Of a DNA stretch of 58,327 nt, positions 9,062-17,699 are shown piece by piece. The stretch spans positions 1 through 58,327 of the forward strand of contig JAWXUL010000015.1 in the NCBI GenBank assembly GCA_044432725.1, in the 5' to 3' direction. The translations under genes were made by a program, and so were the position numbers. Source of the stretch: JAWXUK01 sp044432725 (GTDB lineage: Bacteria > Bacillota > Clostridia > Oscillospirales > Oscillospiraceae). Numbering within the stretch: the stretch's first letter is position 1; each line of letters opens with the position of its first letter. Below the pieces are notes generated by a model. That model ran no database searches, had not been told where the DNA came from, and saw only the letters and a program-made list of their open reading frames with translations.

Positions 9062-9136
9062 GCTGATGTGGCTCAATGGCAGAGCAGCGGTATCGTAAAC
9101 CGCAGGTTGTCGGTTCGATCCCGACCATCAGCTCCA
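9062..9136 (+). tRNA. tRNA-Thr (anticodon CGT)
   Basis: A complete cloverleaf can be folded by eye: acceptor GCTGATG/CATCAGC (perfect), D arm GCTC/GAGC, anticodon stem GCGGT/ACCGC with the seven-base loop ATCGTAA giving anticodon CGT, which reads ACG threonine codons, T arm GTCGG/CCGAC with loop TTCGATC, and an encoded TCCA 3' end. Length 75 nt. No clear terminator follows before the next gene 80 bp downstream. Confidence 0.97.
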
Positions 9137-9216
9137 ATTTATCAAAAAACGCCGTGTATTCGGCAATCAATACCCCACAAATCTTGTGGCATTTTGACAG
9201 AACAGGAGACATCACC

Positions 9217-12147
9217 ATGAAAGCTAAATCTTTACAAAAATATCTTGGAATCGCTATCGTCCTATGCCTCACCATTTTACCTACTTCAGCTCAAACTCTG
9301 AAAGTAGGCTACTTAGATAACTATGGTATCGTCGCTGACCTCAATTCCCTTGATAACAAAGGCTATGGCTATGATATTCTCCAAGCCTCTACCCGCTATA
9401 GCGACGTCACCTTTGAATATGTTCCAATCACAGAAGACCAGATCCAAACTGCCCTTAATAACGGCACCATCGACGTCTTTGGTCCTCTTCATGCAGACAG
9501 CAATTTTGCCCAAGAAGTGGACTATTCCCGCTCTTTTGGTGTCCAACAAATCATGCTGGTTGCCCCTGCAAATTCCAGTATTCTCTTCAACGACACAGCA
9601 AGTTTTCAAGGTAGCACCATCACCATGCTAGAAGACTTGGATTTCAGTGATTTTCTGGATAGCTATGCCACTAGCAACAAATTTCAATTCACCTACAACA
9701 AAGTTTCCACCCCAGAAGCTTTTTATTCCAGTGAAAACCAACTCCTGTTGGCAAGCTCTATTATGAACATCCAAAACCGAAAAGCCGTGGCAAATCTTGG
9801 GGTAGAGGAAATGTTTTTCGTCAGCAAAAAAGGGAACAGCCAAGCACTGACAGCTCTTAATGGGGCTCTGTCTGCCTTGGAAGTCAATGACCCTCTCTTT
9901 ATGTATAGTACCCATGAAAAATACTACAAAACAGGCACCATTGCTCAGCCTGTCCTCACTGCTGAGCAACGGACTTTGCTCCAACAAAAAAGCACCTTTA
10001 CCGTTGGTTATTTGGCAAATCAATTCCCCATCGAGAGCCTCGGCTCCTCTGGCGCTCCAGAAGGTGTGGCTGTGGATATTATGAGCCTTCTGGCAAAAGA
10101 AGCGGGCATCGGTCTTTCTTATCAATCTTATTACATGGAAAGTGCCTCAAATCTTGGAGGCTATGATATCAATATTGCTTGGGCTGGTACAGAAGATTTC
10201 AATCAATTTTACTATGCCTCAAATTCCTTTGACGTGAACTCTCCCCTGATGCTGGTGACAAAAGACGGCACAACCAATCCCAATGCAACGGTTACCTCCA
10301 TTGGTATGCTCCCCTATGTCACCTTTGACACCCAATCAGTGAAATCAAGCTATCCCTCTGCCACTTTCTCTACTTATAACAGTTATCAAGCCTTAAGTGA
10401 AGCCATGGAAGATGGCAGTATAGAAGCTGTCCTACTCTCTGAAGCTGCAGCAGATTACCTCGTCTCTATTTTAGGGGACAATGATTACTCTGTCTACGCC
10501 ACCTCTCACACCATTCCCATCCGTATTTTTATCAATAAAAATCTAGGAGAAGAATATCTCGAGATTTTCAATATCCTCATTGCCCGTGTCAACGAAACCG
10601 AAATTGATAAAGCAATTTTAGATCAAATTTCAAACTATCGCACCGAGCCTACCCTTCTGGAACTGATGGGAAGCTATTGGTATATCTATGTCCTCGGCAT
10701 CGCCTTTGTCACTGGTTCTTTCTTCGCTCTTTATCTCATCTTACAACGGAAAAAGCAACAAGCTGTGCTGGATGCCTTGAACGTAGATGAAATCACAGGG
10801 CTTGCCTCTGAAATCAAATTCATCACTGATGTGGAATACATTCTAAAAACAGCCGATGACAACGAATACATGATCGGCACCTTCGATATCGACCACTTTA
10901 GCCTGATTCGAAAACAATACGGCTATGACCGTTCCAACGATGTCTTGAAAAAAATCGGTGCAACCTTGGTGGAAAACTACCCAGAAGGCTCCATTGTGGC
11001 TCGTAGTAAAGCCGATTTGTTCTTGATTTTTTCAAGACTACCAAAAGGAAATGAACAAATCATCAACAATGACAATGTCATTGACTGTGCCCAAGGACTT
11101 CTGGCATCTACCCACCCCCTTTCTATCAGCCAAGGGCTTTATCGCATTGCAGATACCACCATGCCTGTCCAACTGATGATTGACTATTCCAACATGGCTC
11201 GTCAACAAGGAAAATCTGTCTACGGCTTGACATTAAACGAATACACCAAAGAATTAGATGCAAAGCGTGAGCTGAACAACAGCATCGTCCTTCGTATGGA
11301 GCGTGCTTTGCTGGGGAAAGAGCTGATTCCTTATTATCAACCAAAAGTCCACGTGAAAACAAGTCTTATCAATGGTGCAGAAGCCTTGGTGCGTTGGTGT
11401 GATATCGACTCTGACCTTGCAGTGCCCAAAGTCAAGTATATGCCTGATGAATTCATCCCTCTTTTCGAAGAAAATGGCTTCATTGCCAAGCTTGACTATC
11501 ACATTTTTGACGAAATTTGCTCCTTTATCCGACGTAATATGAAGGTGCGAGATATCCCCAAAATTTCCATCAACCTCTCTGGGGTGACCTTGCTGAAAAA
11601 TGATCTTCGTGGTTCTCTTGTGGATACCCTCAATCGCTACCGTGTGGCAGCCCGTGACATTGATTTGGAAATCACAGAATCTGCCTTTACCCAATACCCA
11701 AAAGAATCTGCAGCCAAGGTAAGACAGCTTCGTGACGAAGGCTTCACCATCTCTATGGATGACTTTGGGACTGGTGCCTCTTCCCTGAACCGTCTGGCTG
11801 ACATGGCTATCACCACCATTAAACTGGACAAAGCTTTCTTAGACTACAACCTTGCAGAACTAAAAGGTTCTGTCATCATCGGTAACATGATTAACATGGC
11901 TCGCCGTCTTGGTTTGGAAGTTGTGGCTGAAGGTGTGGAAACGAAACAACAACTCACAGCATTGAAAATGCTTCACTGCGATTTGGTGCAAGGATATTAC
12001 TTCTCTAAACCAATCAATGAAGATGACTTCTTAGAAATTTTGGGAGAACCTGTTTGTCTTCCTGACAAAGAACGGATCAGACTCCGTGAAGAAGCAGCCA
12101 GAGACGCAGCTGGTTTGCCAGGCCCTGATGATATCATTATCCCATAA
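9217..12147 (+). CDS. Membrane c-di-GMP phosphodiesterase: two SBP-like sensors, degenerate GGDEF, EAL
   Basis: A 976-residue signalling enzyme. Residues 1-25 are a signal peptide ending in TSAQ. Two tandem extracytoplasmic domains resembling family 3 solute-binding proteins follow (about 26-240 and 255-470, each starting with a KVGYL/TVGYL strand), then a membrane helix at about 488-510, a GGDEF-like domain (520-675) and an EAL domain (690-935). In the GGDEF-like domain the signature is replaced by SKADL (597-601), so cyclase activity is unlikely. The EAL domain keeps EALVRW (722-727), NLSG, ITES, DDFGTG (848-853), IKLDK and AEGVET (Glu905), so hydrolysis of c-di-GMP to pGpG is plausible. 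Start ATG 9217 has AGGAG 9 nt upstream; longer frames begin inside the tRNA. A strong terminator follows. Confidence 0.92.
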   Translation: MKAKSLQKYLGIAIVLCLTILPTSAQTLKVGYLDNYGIVADLNSLDNKGYGYDILQASTRYSDVTFEYVPITEDQIQTALNNGTIDVFGPLHADSNFAQEVDYSRSFGVQQIMLVAPANSSILFNDTASFQGSTITMLEDLDFSDFLDSYATSNKFQFTYNKVSTPEAFYSSENQLLLASSIMNIQNRKAVANLGVEEMFFVSKKGNSQALTALNGALSALEVNDPLFMYSTHEKYYKTGTIAQPVLTAEQRTLLQQKSTFTVGYLANQFPIESLGSSGAPEGVAVDIMSLLAKEAGIGLSYQSYYMESASNLGGYDINIAWAGTEDFNQFYYASNSFDVNSPLMLVTKDGTTNPNATVTSIGMLPYVTFDTQSVKSSYPSATFSTYNSYQALSEAMEDGSIEAVLLSEAAADYLVSILGDNDYSVYATSHTIPIRIFINKNLGEEYLEIFNILIARVNETEIDKAILDQISNYRTEPTLLELMGSYWYIYVLGIAFVTGSFFALYLILQRKKQQAVLDALNVDEITGLASEIKFITDVEYILKTADDNEYMIGTFDIDHFSLIRKQYGYDRSNDVLKKIGATLVENYPEGSIVARSKADLFLIFSRLPKGNEQIINNDNVIDCAQGLLASTHPLSISQGLYRIADTTMPVQLMIDYSNMARQQGKSVYGLTLNEYTKELDAKRELNNSIVLRMERALLGKELIPYYQPKVHVKTSLINGAEALVRWCDIDSDLAVPKVKYMPDEFIPLFEENGFIAKLDYHIFDEICSFIRRNMKVRDIPKISINLSGVTLLKNDLRGSLVDTLNRYRVAARDIDLEITESAFTQYPKESAAKVRQLRDEGFTISMDDFGTGASSLNRLADMAITTIKLDKAFLDYNLAELKGSVIIGNMINMARRLGLEVVAEGVETKQQLTALKMLHCDLVQGYYFSKPINEDDFLEILGEPVCLPDKERIRLREEAARDAAGLPGPDDIIIP

Positions 12148-12153
12148 AAATAA

Positions 12154-12183
12154 CCCCTCACCAATTGGTGAGGGGTTTTTTTT
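12154..12183 (+). terminator. Rho-independent terminator of the EAL gene
   Basis: CCCCTCACC/GGTGAGGGG with AATT loop, followed by eight T residues. Confidence 0.95.
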
Positions 12184-12188
12184 CATTC

Positions 12189-12404
12189 TATAGCATCTTG
12201 AATTAAGTTTGACATGGTCAAACTTTCAAACAACAGCTTTGCTGTTGTTTGAAGAAATAATGACTTTGTCATTATTTCTTCTTCAAGCTCGCTCAATAGT
12301 CAATTTGACCGTGATTTTCCAAAGAAAATCACTGAGATTGAAAGCAAAGCTTTCAATCAAAATGATTAAGCCTTATGGCTTAATCATTTTTCAAGTTGCT
12401 ATAT
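12189..12404 (-). repeat. String of seven perfect hairpins with terminal inverted repeats (copy 1)
   Basis: Bounded by TATAGCATCTTGAA (from 12189) and TTCAAGTTGCTATA (to 12404), an inverted pair with one mismatch. Inside, back to back: 12205-12225 (9-bp arms, loop ATG), 12225-12253 (13-bp, TTT), 12251-12281 (14-bp, TTT), 12299-12309 (5-bp), 12311-12332 (9-bp, CAAA), 12336-12358 (10-bp, AAA), 12359-12390 (14-bp, TTAT). All arms are perfect although stem sequences differ. The pcrA stop codon (TAG, 12399-12401 complement) lies inside the right terminal repeat, so the element begins at the very end of pcrA. A shorter relative is at 34851. Confidence 0.85.
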
Positions 12405-14801
12405 CTTTTTCATATGCGCCGAGGCTGTTTTTAAAAGGAAATTCTTCTTCCCTACTGTTTCAAAATCTAAAGTCACCATAAAATCTCCACCAGTTGCCTT
12501 TTTCCCTGTGATTTCTCCTACACCAAAGGCATTGTGCTTTACTTTATCCCCCAGATTAAAATCTAAATTCACAGGGGCAGCACTGCTGGGAACCCCTCCC
12601 AGTGCAAATTTTGATTTGCTCTTCTTCTCTGTGGTAAAGGTTTCTGCCATTTCTCCACTGCTTTCATGGCTGACACCACCTCGAACCTGTCCACTTTGCG
12701 CCAAAAGCTCTGATGGAATTTCTTCCACAAAGCGAGAGGTTCTGTTATACTTTGTCTGACCATAAAGCATACGATGGACAGCAGAACAAAGATACAGCCG
12801 TTTCTTGGCTCGGGTCATTCCCACATAACAAAGACGACGCTCCTCTTCCAGCTCTGCTTCGTCCCCTATGCTACGAATCCCTGGGAAAATCCCTTCCTCC
12901 ATCCCTGGAAGATACACCTGTGGAAACTCTAAGCCCTTTGCTGCGTGCATGGTCATCATTGTCACATATTCAGAACTCTCATCATGGGTATCCAAATTGG
13001 TGAAAAGAGCAATTTCATCTAAAAATCCAGCCAAAGTGGGTGGATTTTCTGCATCACAGCCCTCTACATATGCCTGAATGGAAGAGGATAGCTCTTGGAC
13101 GTTCTCTAGTCTCGTTTGATTTTCTATGTCATCCTTCTTTTTCAACATATCAAGATAACCTGATTTCTCTAAAAGAACAGGATAAAACTCTGCCAAAGGC
13201 ATTTCATCTGCAAGGACAGCAAGCTCCCCAATCATCCCTGTGAATTTACTTAACTTATTGCCGTGCTTTTCTAGTTCTGGATATTGATTCACATTGTCAA
13301 TCACAGAAAAAAGAGAAGTCCCTCGCTCTATGGCAATGGTCTCTGCCATTTCTTGTGTTTTTGGTCCGATGCCTCTGGTTGGTTTGTTCAAAATCCGTCC
13401 CAAACGCAAGTCATCATCGGGATTATACAACACAGTGAGATAAGCAAGCATATCTTTCACCTCTGCACGGTCAAAGAACCTTGTCCCACCCACCAAACGA
13501 TAGGGCACTCCAGACACCTTACAGGCTTGCTCCAATTGGTTTGACTGGGCATTGGTACGGTATAATATGGCATGGTCTCTCCACGAACCACCCAAACTCA
13601 CTGCTTCTTGCATAGTTTGAATGATGTAGTTTGCCTCGTCCCTTTCATTCTCTGCAATGTAATGAACAATGTCTTCCCCTTGTTCTGCACTGGTCCACAG
13701 GGCTTTCCCCTTTCGCCCTCTATTATTGGCAATCACCTGATTACTTGCCTCTAAAATAGTCTTGGTAGAGCGATAGTTCTCCTCTAAACGAATCACCTTA
13801 CACTTTTTATATTGCTCTTCAAAATTTAGGATATTTTCGATGGTGGCACCACGGAAACGATAAATACTTTGGTCATCATCCCCCACCACGCAAAAATTCC
13901 CACGACCTCCTGCCAAAAGAGAAGCAAAACGATATTGAATTTGGTTGGTATCTTGATACTCATCAATCAAGACATAATGAAATTTCTCGTGATAATAGGC
14001 AAGGACTTCTGGGTGATTGGCTAAAAGTCGCACTGTATGGAGCAATAAATCATCAAAGTCCAAGGCTGCTGCGTCCCACAGCTTCTTTTGGTACTTTTTA
14101 TAGACTTTGGCTGTCATGATTGAATACTGCTCCCCGGACTCTTCTGCCATCAAAGCATAATCCTTGGCAAGGAGTTCTTGGTCCTTCGCTCTTGATATTT
14201 CTCCCAAAAATCCACGGGGATGAAATTCCTTGTCAGAAATTTCTAATTCCTTCATGCACTGCTTCATCACAGTCAAAGAATCTGCTGTATCATAAATGGT
14301 GAAATTCTTCTCTAAGCCTAGCTTTTCAATATCTCTTCGCAGAATTCGAATACAAGCAGAGTGAAAAGTATGCGCCCAGACATCCTCTGCACTTGCGCCA
14401 AGCTTTCTGGCAAGTCGGTCCTTTAACTCTCTACTGGCTTTGTTGGTAAAAGTTATAGCAAGAATGTTCCAAGGTTGCACAGGATTCACCCGACAAATCC
14501 GAAGAATATCCTCTTCCAAGGTGGCTTCCCCTCTGACATAACCCTCTAAAATCTCTAAATCACGGCTTGTCAAGTAATCTGGCACAAGATCACTGTCAGA
14601 CCCCGCTCCAAAACTAAGTAAATTTGAAATTCGCTCAATTAAAACAGTGGTTTTTCCACTGCCCGCCCCTGCCAAGAGAAGCAAAGGTCCCCCTGTGGTC
14701 ATAACACCTTCCCTTTGGGGTGGGTTTAACTGACGAAACCGAAACTCGATGATCTGACGACGCAAGGCAATCAGTCTTGCCCCTTCTTCTGCTGTTAACA
14801 T
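12399..14801 (-). CDS. pcrA: ATP-dependent DNA helicase PcrA (UvrD/Rep family)
   Basis: Superfamily 1A 3'-5' helicase used in nucleotide excision repair, plasmid rolling-circle replication and clearing of RecA filaments. I choose the ATG at 14801, which has AAGGAGC 9 nt upstream, rather than longer frames; this gives 800 residues, starting MLTAEEGARL and quickly reaching the Q-motif LNPPQ. Motifs in order: GAGSGKT (45-51), ITFTNKAS, LIDEYQDTN, VVGDDDQSIYRFRGA, LEENYRST, MTMHAAKGLEF and a late YVGMTRAKKRL. The C-terminal end holds a Tudor-like segment (LGDKVKHNAFGVGEI), typical of PcrA. The stop codon lies within a terminal repeat of the adjacent hairpin element. The gene is 208 bp downstream of htrA. 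Confidence 0.96.
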   Translation of the reverse strand: MLTAEEGARLIALRRQIIEFRFRQLNPPQREGVMTTGGPLLLLAGAGSGKTTVLIERISNLLSFGAGSDSDLVPDYLTSRDLEILEGYVRGEATLEEDILRICRVNPVQPWNILAITFTNKASRELKDRLARKLGASAEDVWAHTFHSACIRILRRDIEKLGLEKNFTIYDTADSLTVMKQCMKELEISDKEFHPRGFLGEISRAKDQELLAKDYALMAEESGEQYSIMTAKVYKKYQKKLWDAAALDFDDLLLHTVRLLANHPEVLAYYHEKFHYVLIDEYQDTNQIQYRFASLLAGGRGNFCVVGDDDQSIYRFRGATIENILNFEEQYKKCKVIRLEENYRSTKTILEASNQVIANNRGRKGKALWTSAEQGEDIVHYIAENERDEANYIIQTMQEAVSLGGSWRDHAILYRTNAQSNQLEQACKVSGVPYRLVGGTRFFDRAEVKDMLAYLTVLYNPDDDLRLGRILNKPTRGIGPKTQEMAETIAIERGTSLFSVIDNVNQYPELEKHGNKLSKFTGMIGELAVLADEMPLAEFYPVLLEKSGYLDMLKKKDDIENQTRLENVQELSSSIQAYVEGCDAENPPTLAGFLDEIALFTNLDTHDESSEYVTMMTMHAAKGLEFPQVYLPGMEEGIFPGIRSIGDEAELEEERRLCYVGMTRAKKRLYLCSAVHRMLYGQTKYNRTSRFVEEIPSELLAQSGQVRGGVSHESSGEMAETFTTEKKSKSKFALGGVPSSAAPVNLDFNLGDKVKHNAFGVGEITGKKATGGDFMVTLDFETVGKKNFLLKTASAHMKKI

Positions 14802-14915
14802 AATTTCTTGCTCCTTTTTCCACGATTCTAAAAAAACAATGCTCCCCAAAAAGAGGAACATTGGGAATATACATTTCATTCCTACGGATGCTAATTCCAT
14901 GTAACACAAACATAA

Positions 14916-15002
14916 CGTCTCTCTTTGTTCCTGTGATCCTCCTCCAGAACCCTCAATAAAGAATTTTGGACGCTGACTTCTTCACAAGAACAAAGAAAGA
15001 CG
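14916..15002 (-). ncRNA. Candidate structured RNA element in the htrA-pcrA gap (copy A)
   Basis: Arms 14982-15002 and 14916-14936 form a 21-bp stem around a 45-nt interior. On the minus strand two positions are U-G wobbles; on the plus strand the same positions would be mismatches (A opposite C), so the fold is better as RNA in the direction of htrA and pcrA. Its 5' arm shares 22 of 24 bases with the element at 24968-25057 (common core TCTTTGTTCTTGT), and the 3' arms share AGAGAG-CG. It starts 7 nt after the htrA stop. Not a class I recognise. Confidence 0.5.
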
Positions 15003-15009
15003 ATGATTC

Positions 15010-16257
15010 TTAATAAAATATCTCTAGCTCTGCTGTGATCTCGATTTCTTCTCCATCACGATACACCACATAATCAATGGTATCTCCCACCAAAAGATAG
15101 CATTTCACTAAATTTAAATCTGATATGGCAAAAGTATCTGTCCCATTGGCAGAAAGAATAATATCTCCTGTTTTCATCCCAGCACTGACCACATTACTAT
15201 CACTATAGGTAAATTCTGAGACCAAAAGTCCACGAACAGGATCGCTGACAGCACCCACCTTGATGCCGATTGTCCCAGCGTCAGTATCTTCTTCTGCGAT
15301 GATGCGATCCACCACTTGTTTCACTCGATAAGAAGGAATGGCAAAGCCCATCCCCTCGATGGTGTCTTGCTCTGACATGATTTTAATGGTGGTAATCCCC
15401 ACCACTTGACCATATTGGTTCAGCAAAGCCCCACCAGAGTTCCCAGAGTTAATCGCTGCTGTGGTTTGTACCAAAACCAAGTTATTCCCCTCCACAGTCA
15501 GCACCCGATTCACAGCAGAAACCATACCATCGGTGAAAGTAGAGCGATAATTTGCCCCCAAAGGATTCCCCATGGCATAGCTTGGATCTCCCACGGACAA
15601 GAGATTACTATCCCCAAAAATAGCCGGTTCCAAATCCTCTACTTCTATTTTCAAAACTGCCAAATCCTGTGGAAAGTCATAGCCCACCAAACGTGCTTCA
15701 TATTCCATATTGTTCCATAACAGCACCGTTGCCTTGTTGGCATCTTCGATCACATGGGCATTGGTGATGATATAACCATCCTCGCTCATCACAACCCCTG
15801 TCCCTGTGGATGTTTTCCCAGAACTGGTCGCTTCAATAAACACAATCGAGGGCAAATTTTGACTGTAAATCCCTTGTGGTGTTAAACTATTTTTTGGATT
15901 ACCTTCCAGTTCCAAGGTCGTCGTGGTATCCCAAGAAGCAGCCCGAATGGTAGGAGGGCGATTCACCCCCTCCAAAGGATCAATCTCGATGACTTCCCCA
16001 AAAAATTCAGGAAAAATAGGAATCTCTTGCCCTTGATAATTCTGTACACCCAACACAATGGCAAGACAGGATATCACAAAAAGTAAGGTAAAAAAACTAG
16101 CAAAGCCCACTTTTGCCCCTGTTGACAATTTAGTTTCTGGTATTTTATTCTCTTGATAGCTTGAAATCTTTGGTATCACCACAGGGGGTGGGGTTGGCTG
16201 ATGTGGATTTTCTCGCTCCCACATCCCTCCTTGCCATGTGCTTTTCCATTCGCCCAC
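15010..16257 (-). CDS. htrA: Membrane-anchored HtrA/DegP-type serine protease
   Basis: Extracytoplasmic quality-control protease. I place the start at a GTG (16257), 8 nt after AAGGAGGA, giving 415 residues; longer frames overlap the kinase gene without a better site. A Pro-rich cytoplasmic N-terminus leads to one membrane segment at about 49-70. The trypsin-like domain has the triad His168 (TNAHVI), Asp198 (QDLAVL) and Ser274 (GNSGGAL), and residues about 320-415 are a PDZ domain (GLLVSEF, GMKTGDIILSANG). It is the third gene of a response regulator-kinase-protease operon, separated by 14 bp from the kinase stop. This parallels CssRS control of htrA in Bacillus, suggesting that this kinase senses envelope or secretion stress; that is inference from arrangement. 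Confidence 0.95.
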   Translation of the reverse strand: MGEWKSTWQGGMWERENPHQPTPPPVVIPKISSYQENKIPETKLSTGAKVGFASFFTLLFVISCLAIVLGVQNYQGQEIPIFPEFFGEVIEIDPLEGVNRPPTIRAASWDTTTTLELEGNPKNSLTPQGIYSQNLPSIVFIEATSSGKTSTGTGVVMSEDGYIITNAHVIEDANKATVLLWNNMEYEARLVGYDFPQDLAVLKIEVEDLEPAIFGDSNLLSVGDPSYAMGNPLGANYRSTFTDGMVSAVNRVLTVEGNNLVLVQTTAAINSGNSGGALLNQYGQVVGITTIKIMSEQDTIEGMGFAIPSYRVKQVVDRIIAEEDTDAGTIGIKVGAVSDPVRGLLVSEFTYSDSNVVSAGMKTGDIILSANGTDTFAISDLNLVKCYLLVGDTIDYVVYRDGEEIEITAELEIFY

Positions 16258-16271
16258 TGGACATTCCTCCT

Positions 16272-17699
16272 TTAAACTAGACTTAATGTAAAGGTAAAAC
16301 AAGTCTCCCCTTTATCTGTCGTTACTGTTATATCCTCTTGCAATTTCCACAAAATACTTTTCACAATAGAAAGCCCCAAGCCCATCCCCTCTGGGTGGCT
16401 TCGCCTAGAACTATCTCGCTTATGAAAACGCTGAAACAACTGGGGAAGCTCTTCCTCGTTCATCACTTCACCCTGATTGATCACAGACACAAAAACTTTC
16501 TTATCCTTCACCTCGACCAAAACTCGTATCACCGATTCCTCTGTGGCAAACTTAATGGCATTATCCAGTAAATTATAGCAAACCTGTGTAATCCCGTCCC
16601 CACTGCTCATGACCATAATTTCCCCTTGAGGAATGTCCACATCTACATCCAAGTTACGGCTGGTTATTTTCCCTTCCATCCCGATGATCACCTGTGCAAG
16701 AAGTTCCACAAAGTCAAAGGGCTCTGACATAAGGGTATATTCCTCCCCTTCCATTCTGGAAAGTTCGATCATTTGTTGCACCAGACGAGAGAGTCTTTGC
16801 GTTTCTCCCCGAATGATTCCCAGTGCCTTTTCTCGCTTATGAACAGGGACAGTCCCGTCCAAAAGCCCTTCAGCAAAGCCAGAAATCGTGGTCATAGGGG
16901 TTCGAAGTTCGTGAGAGAGATTATTAATGAAGGTAGAGCGGTGTTCCTCTGCCATGGCGATAGAACTTGCCATCATATTAAAGTCTCGAACCATGTCCCC
17001 CACTTCGTCCTCACGTTTTTCATATCCGATAATACGCACAGACAAATCTCCTTGCCCGAAACGATTGGCTGCTTGGGCAAGCTCAATCAAAGGCTTTGCC
17101 TGAAGTCGAGAGGTATAGCCCACTAAAACCATGGTCATCATCGCCAAGAAAATCACCAAAAAAAACAATACCTGAACAAATCCCCCTTCTAATGCGTGGA
17201 TTTGTTCATTATTAGGAGAAAAAATCACAAAACCTTGAGGCACTTCTACCCCACCAACATTCAGCGTATAGACAGTACCATAGATATATCTCTCTTCTGT
17301 GAAAATCCCACCTAAGTCCGTATATTCTTCGATTTCCCCATTCTCTAGGATGGTATCTACCACTGCCCGAGAAACATCATTGCGCCGAATGGGATATTGA
17401 TTGATTCCATCTGTCGCATAGCTCACATCCCCTTCTAATGGTGTCAAAAACAAGAAGGAATCTGTCACTCGTGCCATGGTTTTCAGATACATCTCGAAAT
17501 CTCGATTGGAAATATCGTGGTTTTCTAAAAACAAACTGGTATAAGCCCCTGCAAATTGGGCATTTTTTTGTGCCTTGTGTTCGATTTCCATGATGATATA
17601 AGAATGGGAAATGGAAATCACCATAGCCGTAAACAAGCAAAAAGCCAAACTCACTGTAAACAGTACCATGAGCAGTTGTTTTTTATAAAAACTATTCAC
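16272..17699 (-). CDS. Two-component sensor histidine kinase with HAMP domain
   Basis: A 475-residue membrane kinase. Membrane segments at about 9-33 and 174-196 bracket a roughly 140-residue extracellular sensor. HAMP follows (about 197-250, with KPLIELAQAANRFGQGDLSVRI), then the dimerisation/phosphorylation helix with His263 in NLSHELRTPMT, and an ATPase domain with NLLDNAIKFA (N box), GDGITQVC and GMGLGLSIVK (G boxes). The start is GTG at 17699, whose GTGA overlaps the response regulator stop, so the pair is translationally coupled. Its partner is the OmpR-type regulator directly upstream; htrA follows in the same operon. Confidence 0.94.
   Translation of the reverse strand: MNSFYKKQLLMVLFTVSLAFCLFTAMVISISHSYIIMEIEHKAQKNAQFAGAYTSLFLENHDISNRDFEMYLKTMARVTDSFLFLTPLEGDVSYATDGINQYPIRRNDVSRAVVDTILENGEIEEYTDLGGIFTEERYIYGTVYTLNVGGVEVPQGFVIFSPNNEQIHALEGGFVQVLFFLVIFLAMMTMVLVGYTSRLQAKPLIELAQAANRFGQGDLSVRIIGYEKREDEVGDMVRDFNMMASSIAMAEEHRSTFINNLSHELRTPMTTISGFAEGLLDGTVPVHKREKALGIIRGETQRLSRLVQQMIELSRMEGEEYTLMSEPFDFVELLAQVIIGMEGKITSRNLDVDVDIPQGEIMVMSSGDGITQVCYNLLDNAIKFATEESVIRVLVEVKDKKVFVSVINQGEVMNEEELPQLFQRFHKRDSSRRSHPEGMGLGLSIVKSILWKLQEDITVTTDKGETCFTFTLSLV

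Noticed and set aside
12209..12481. Open frame over the hairpin string and the pcrA end
   Set aside because: No ribosome binding site and its sequence is a by-product of the inverted repeats.
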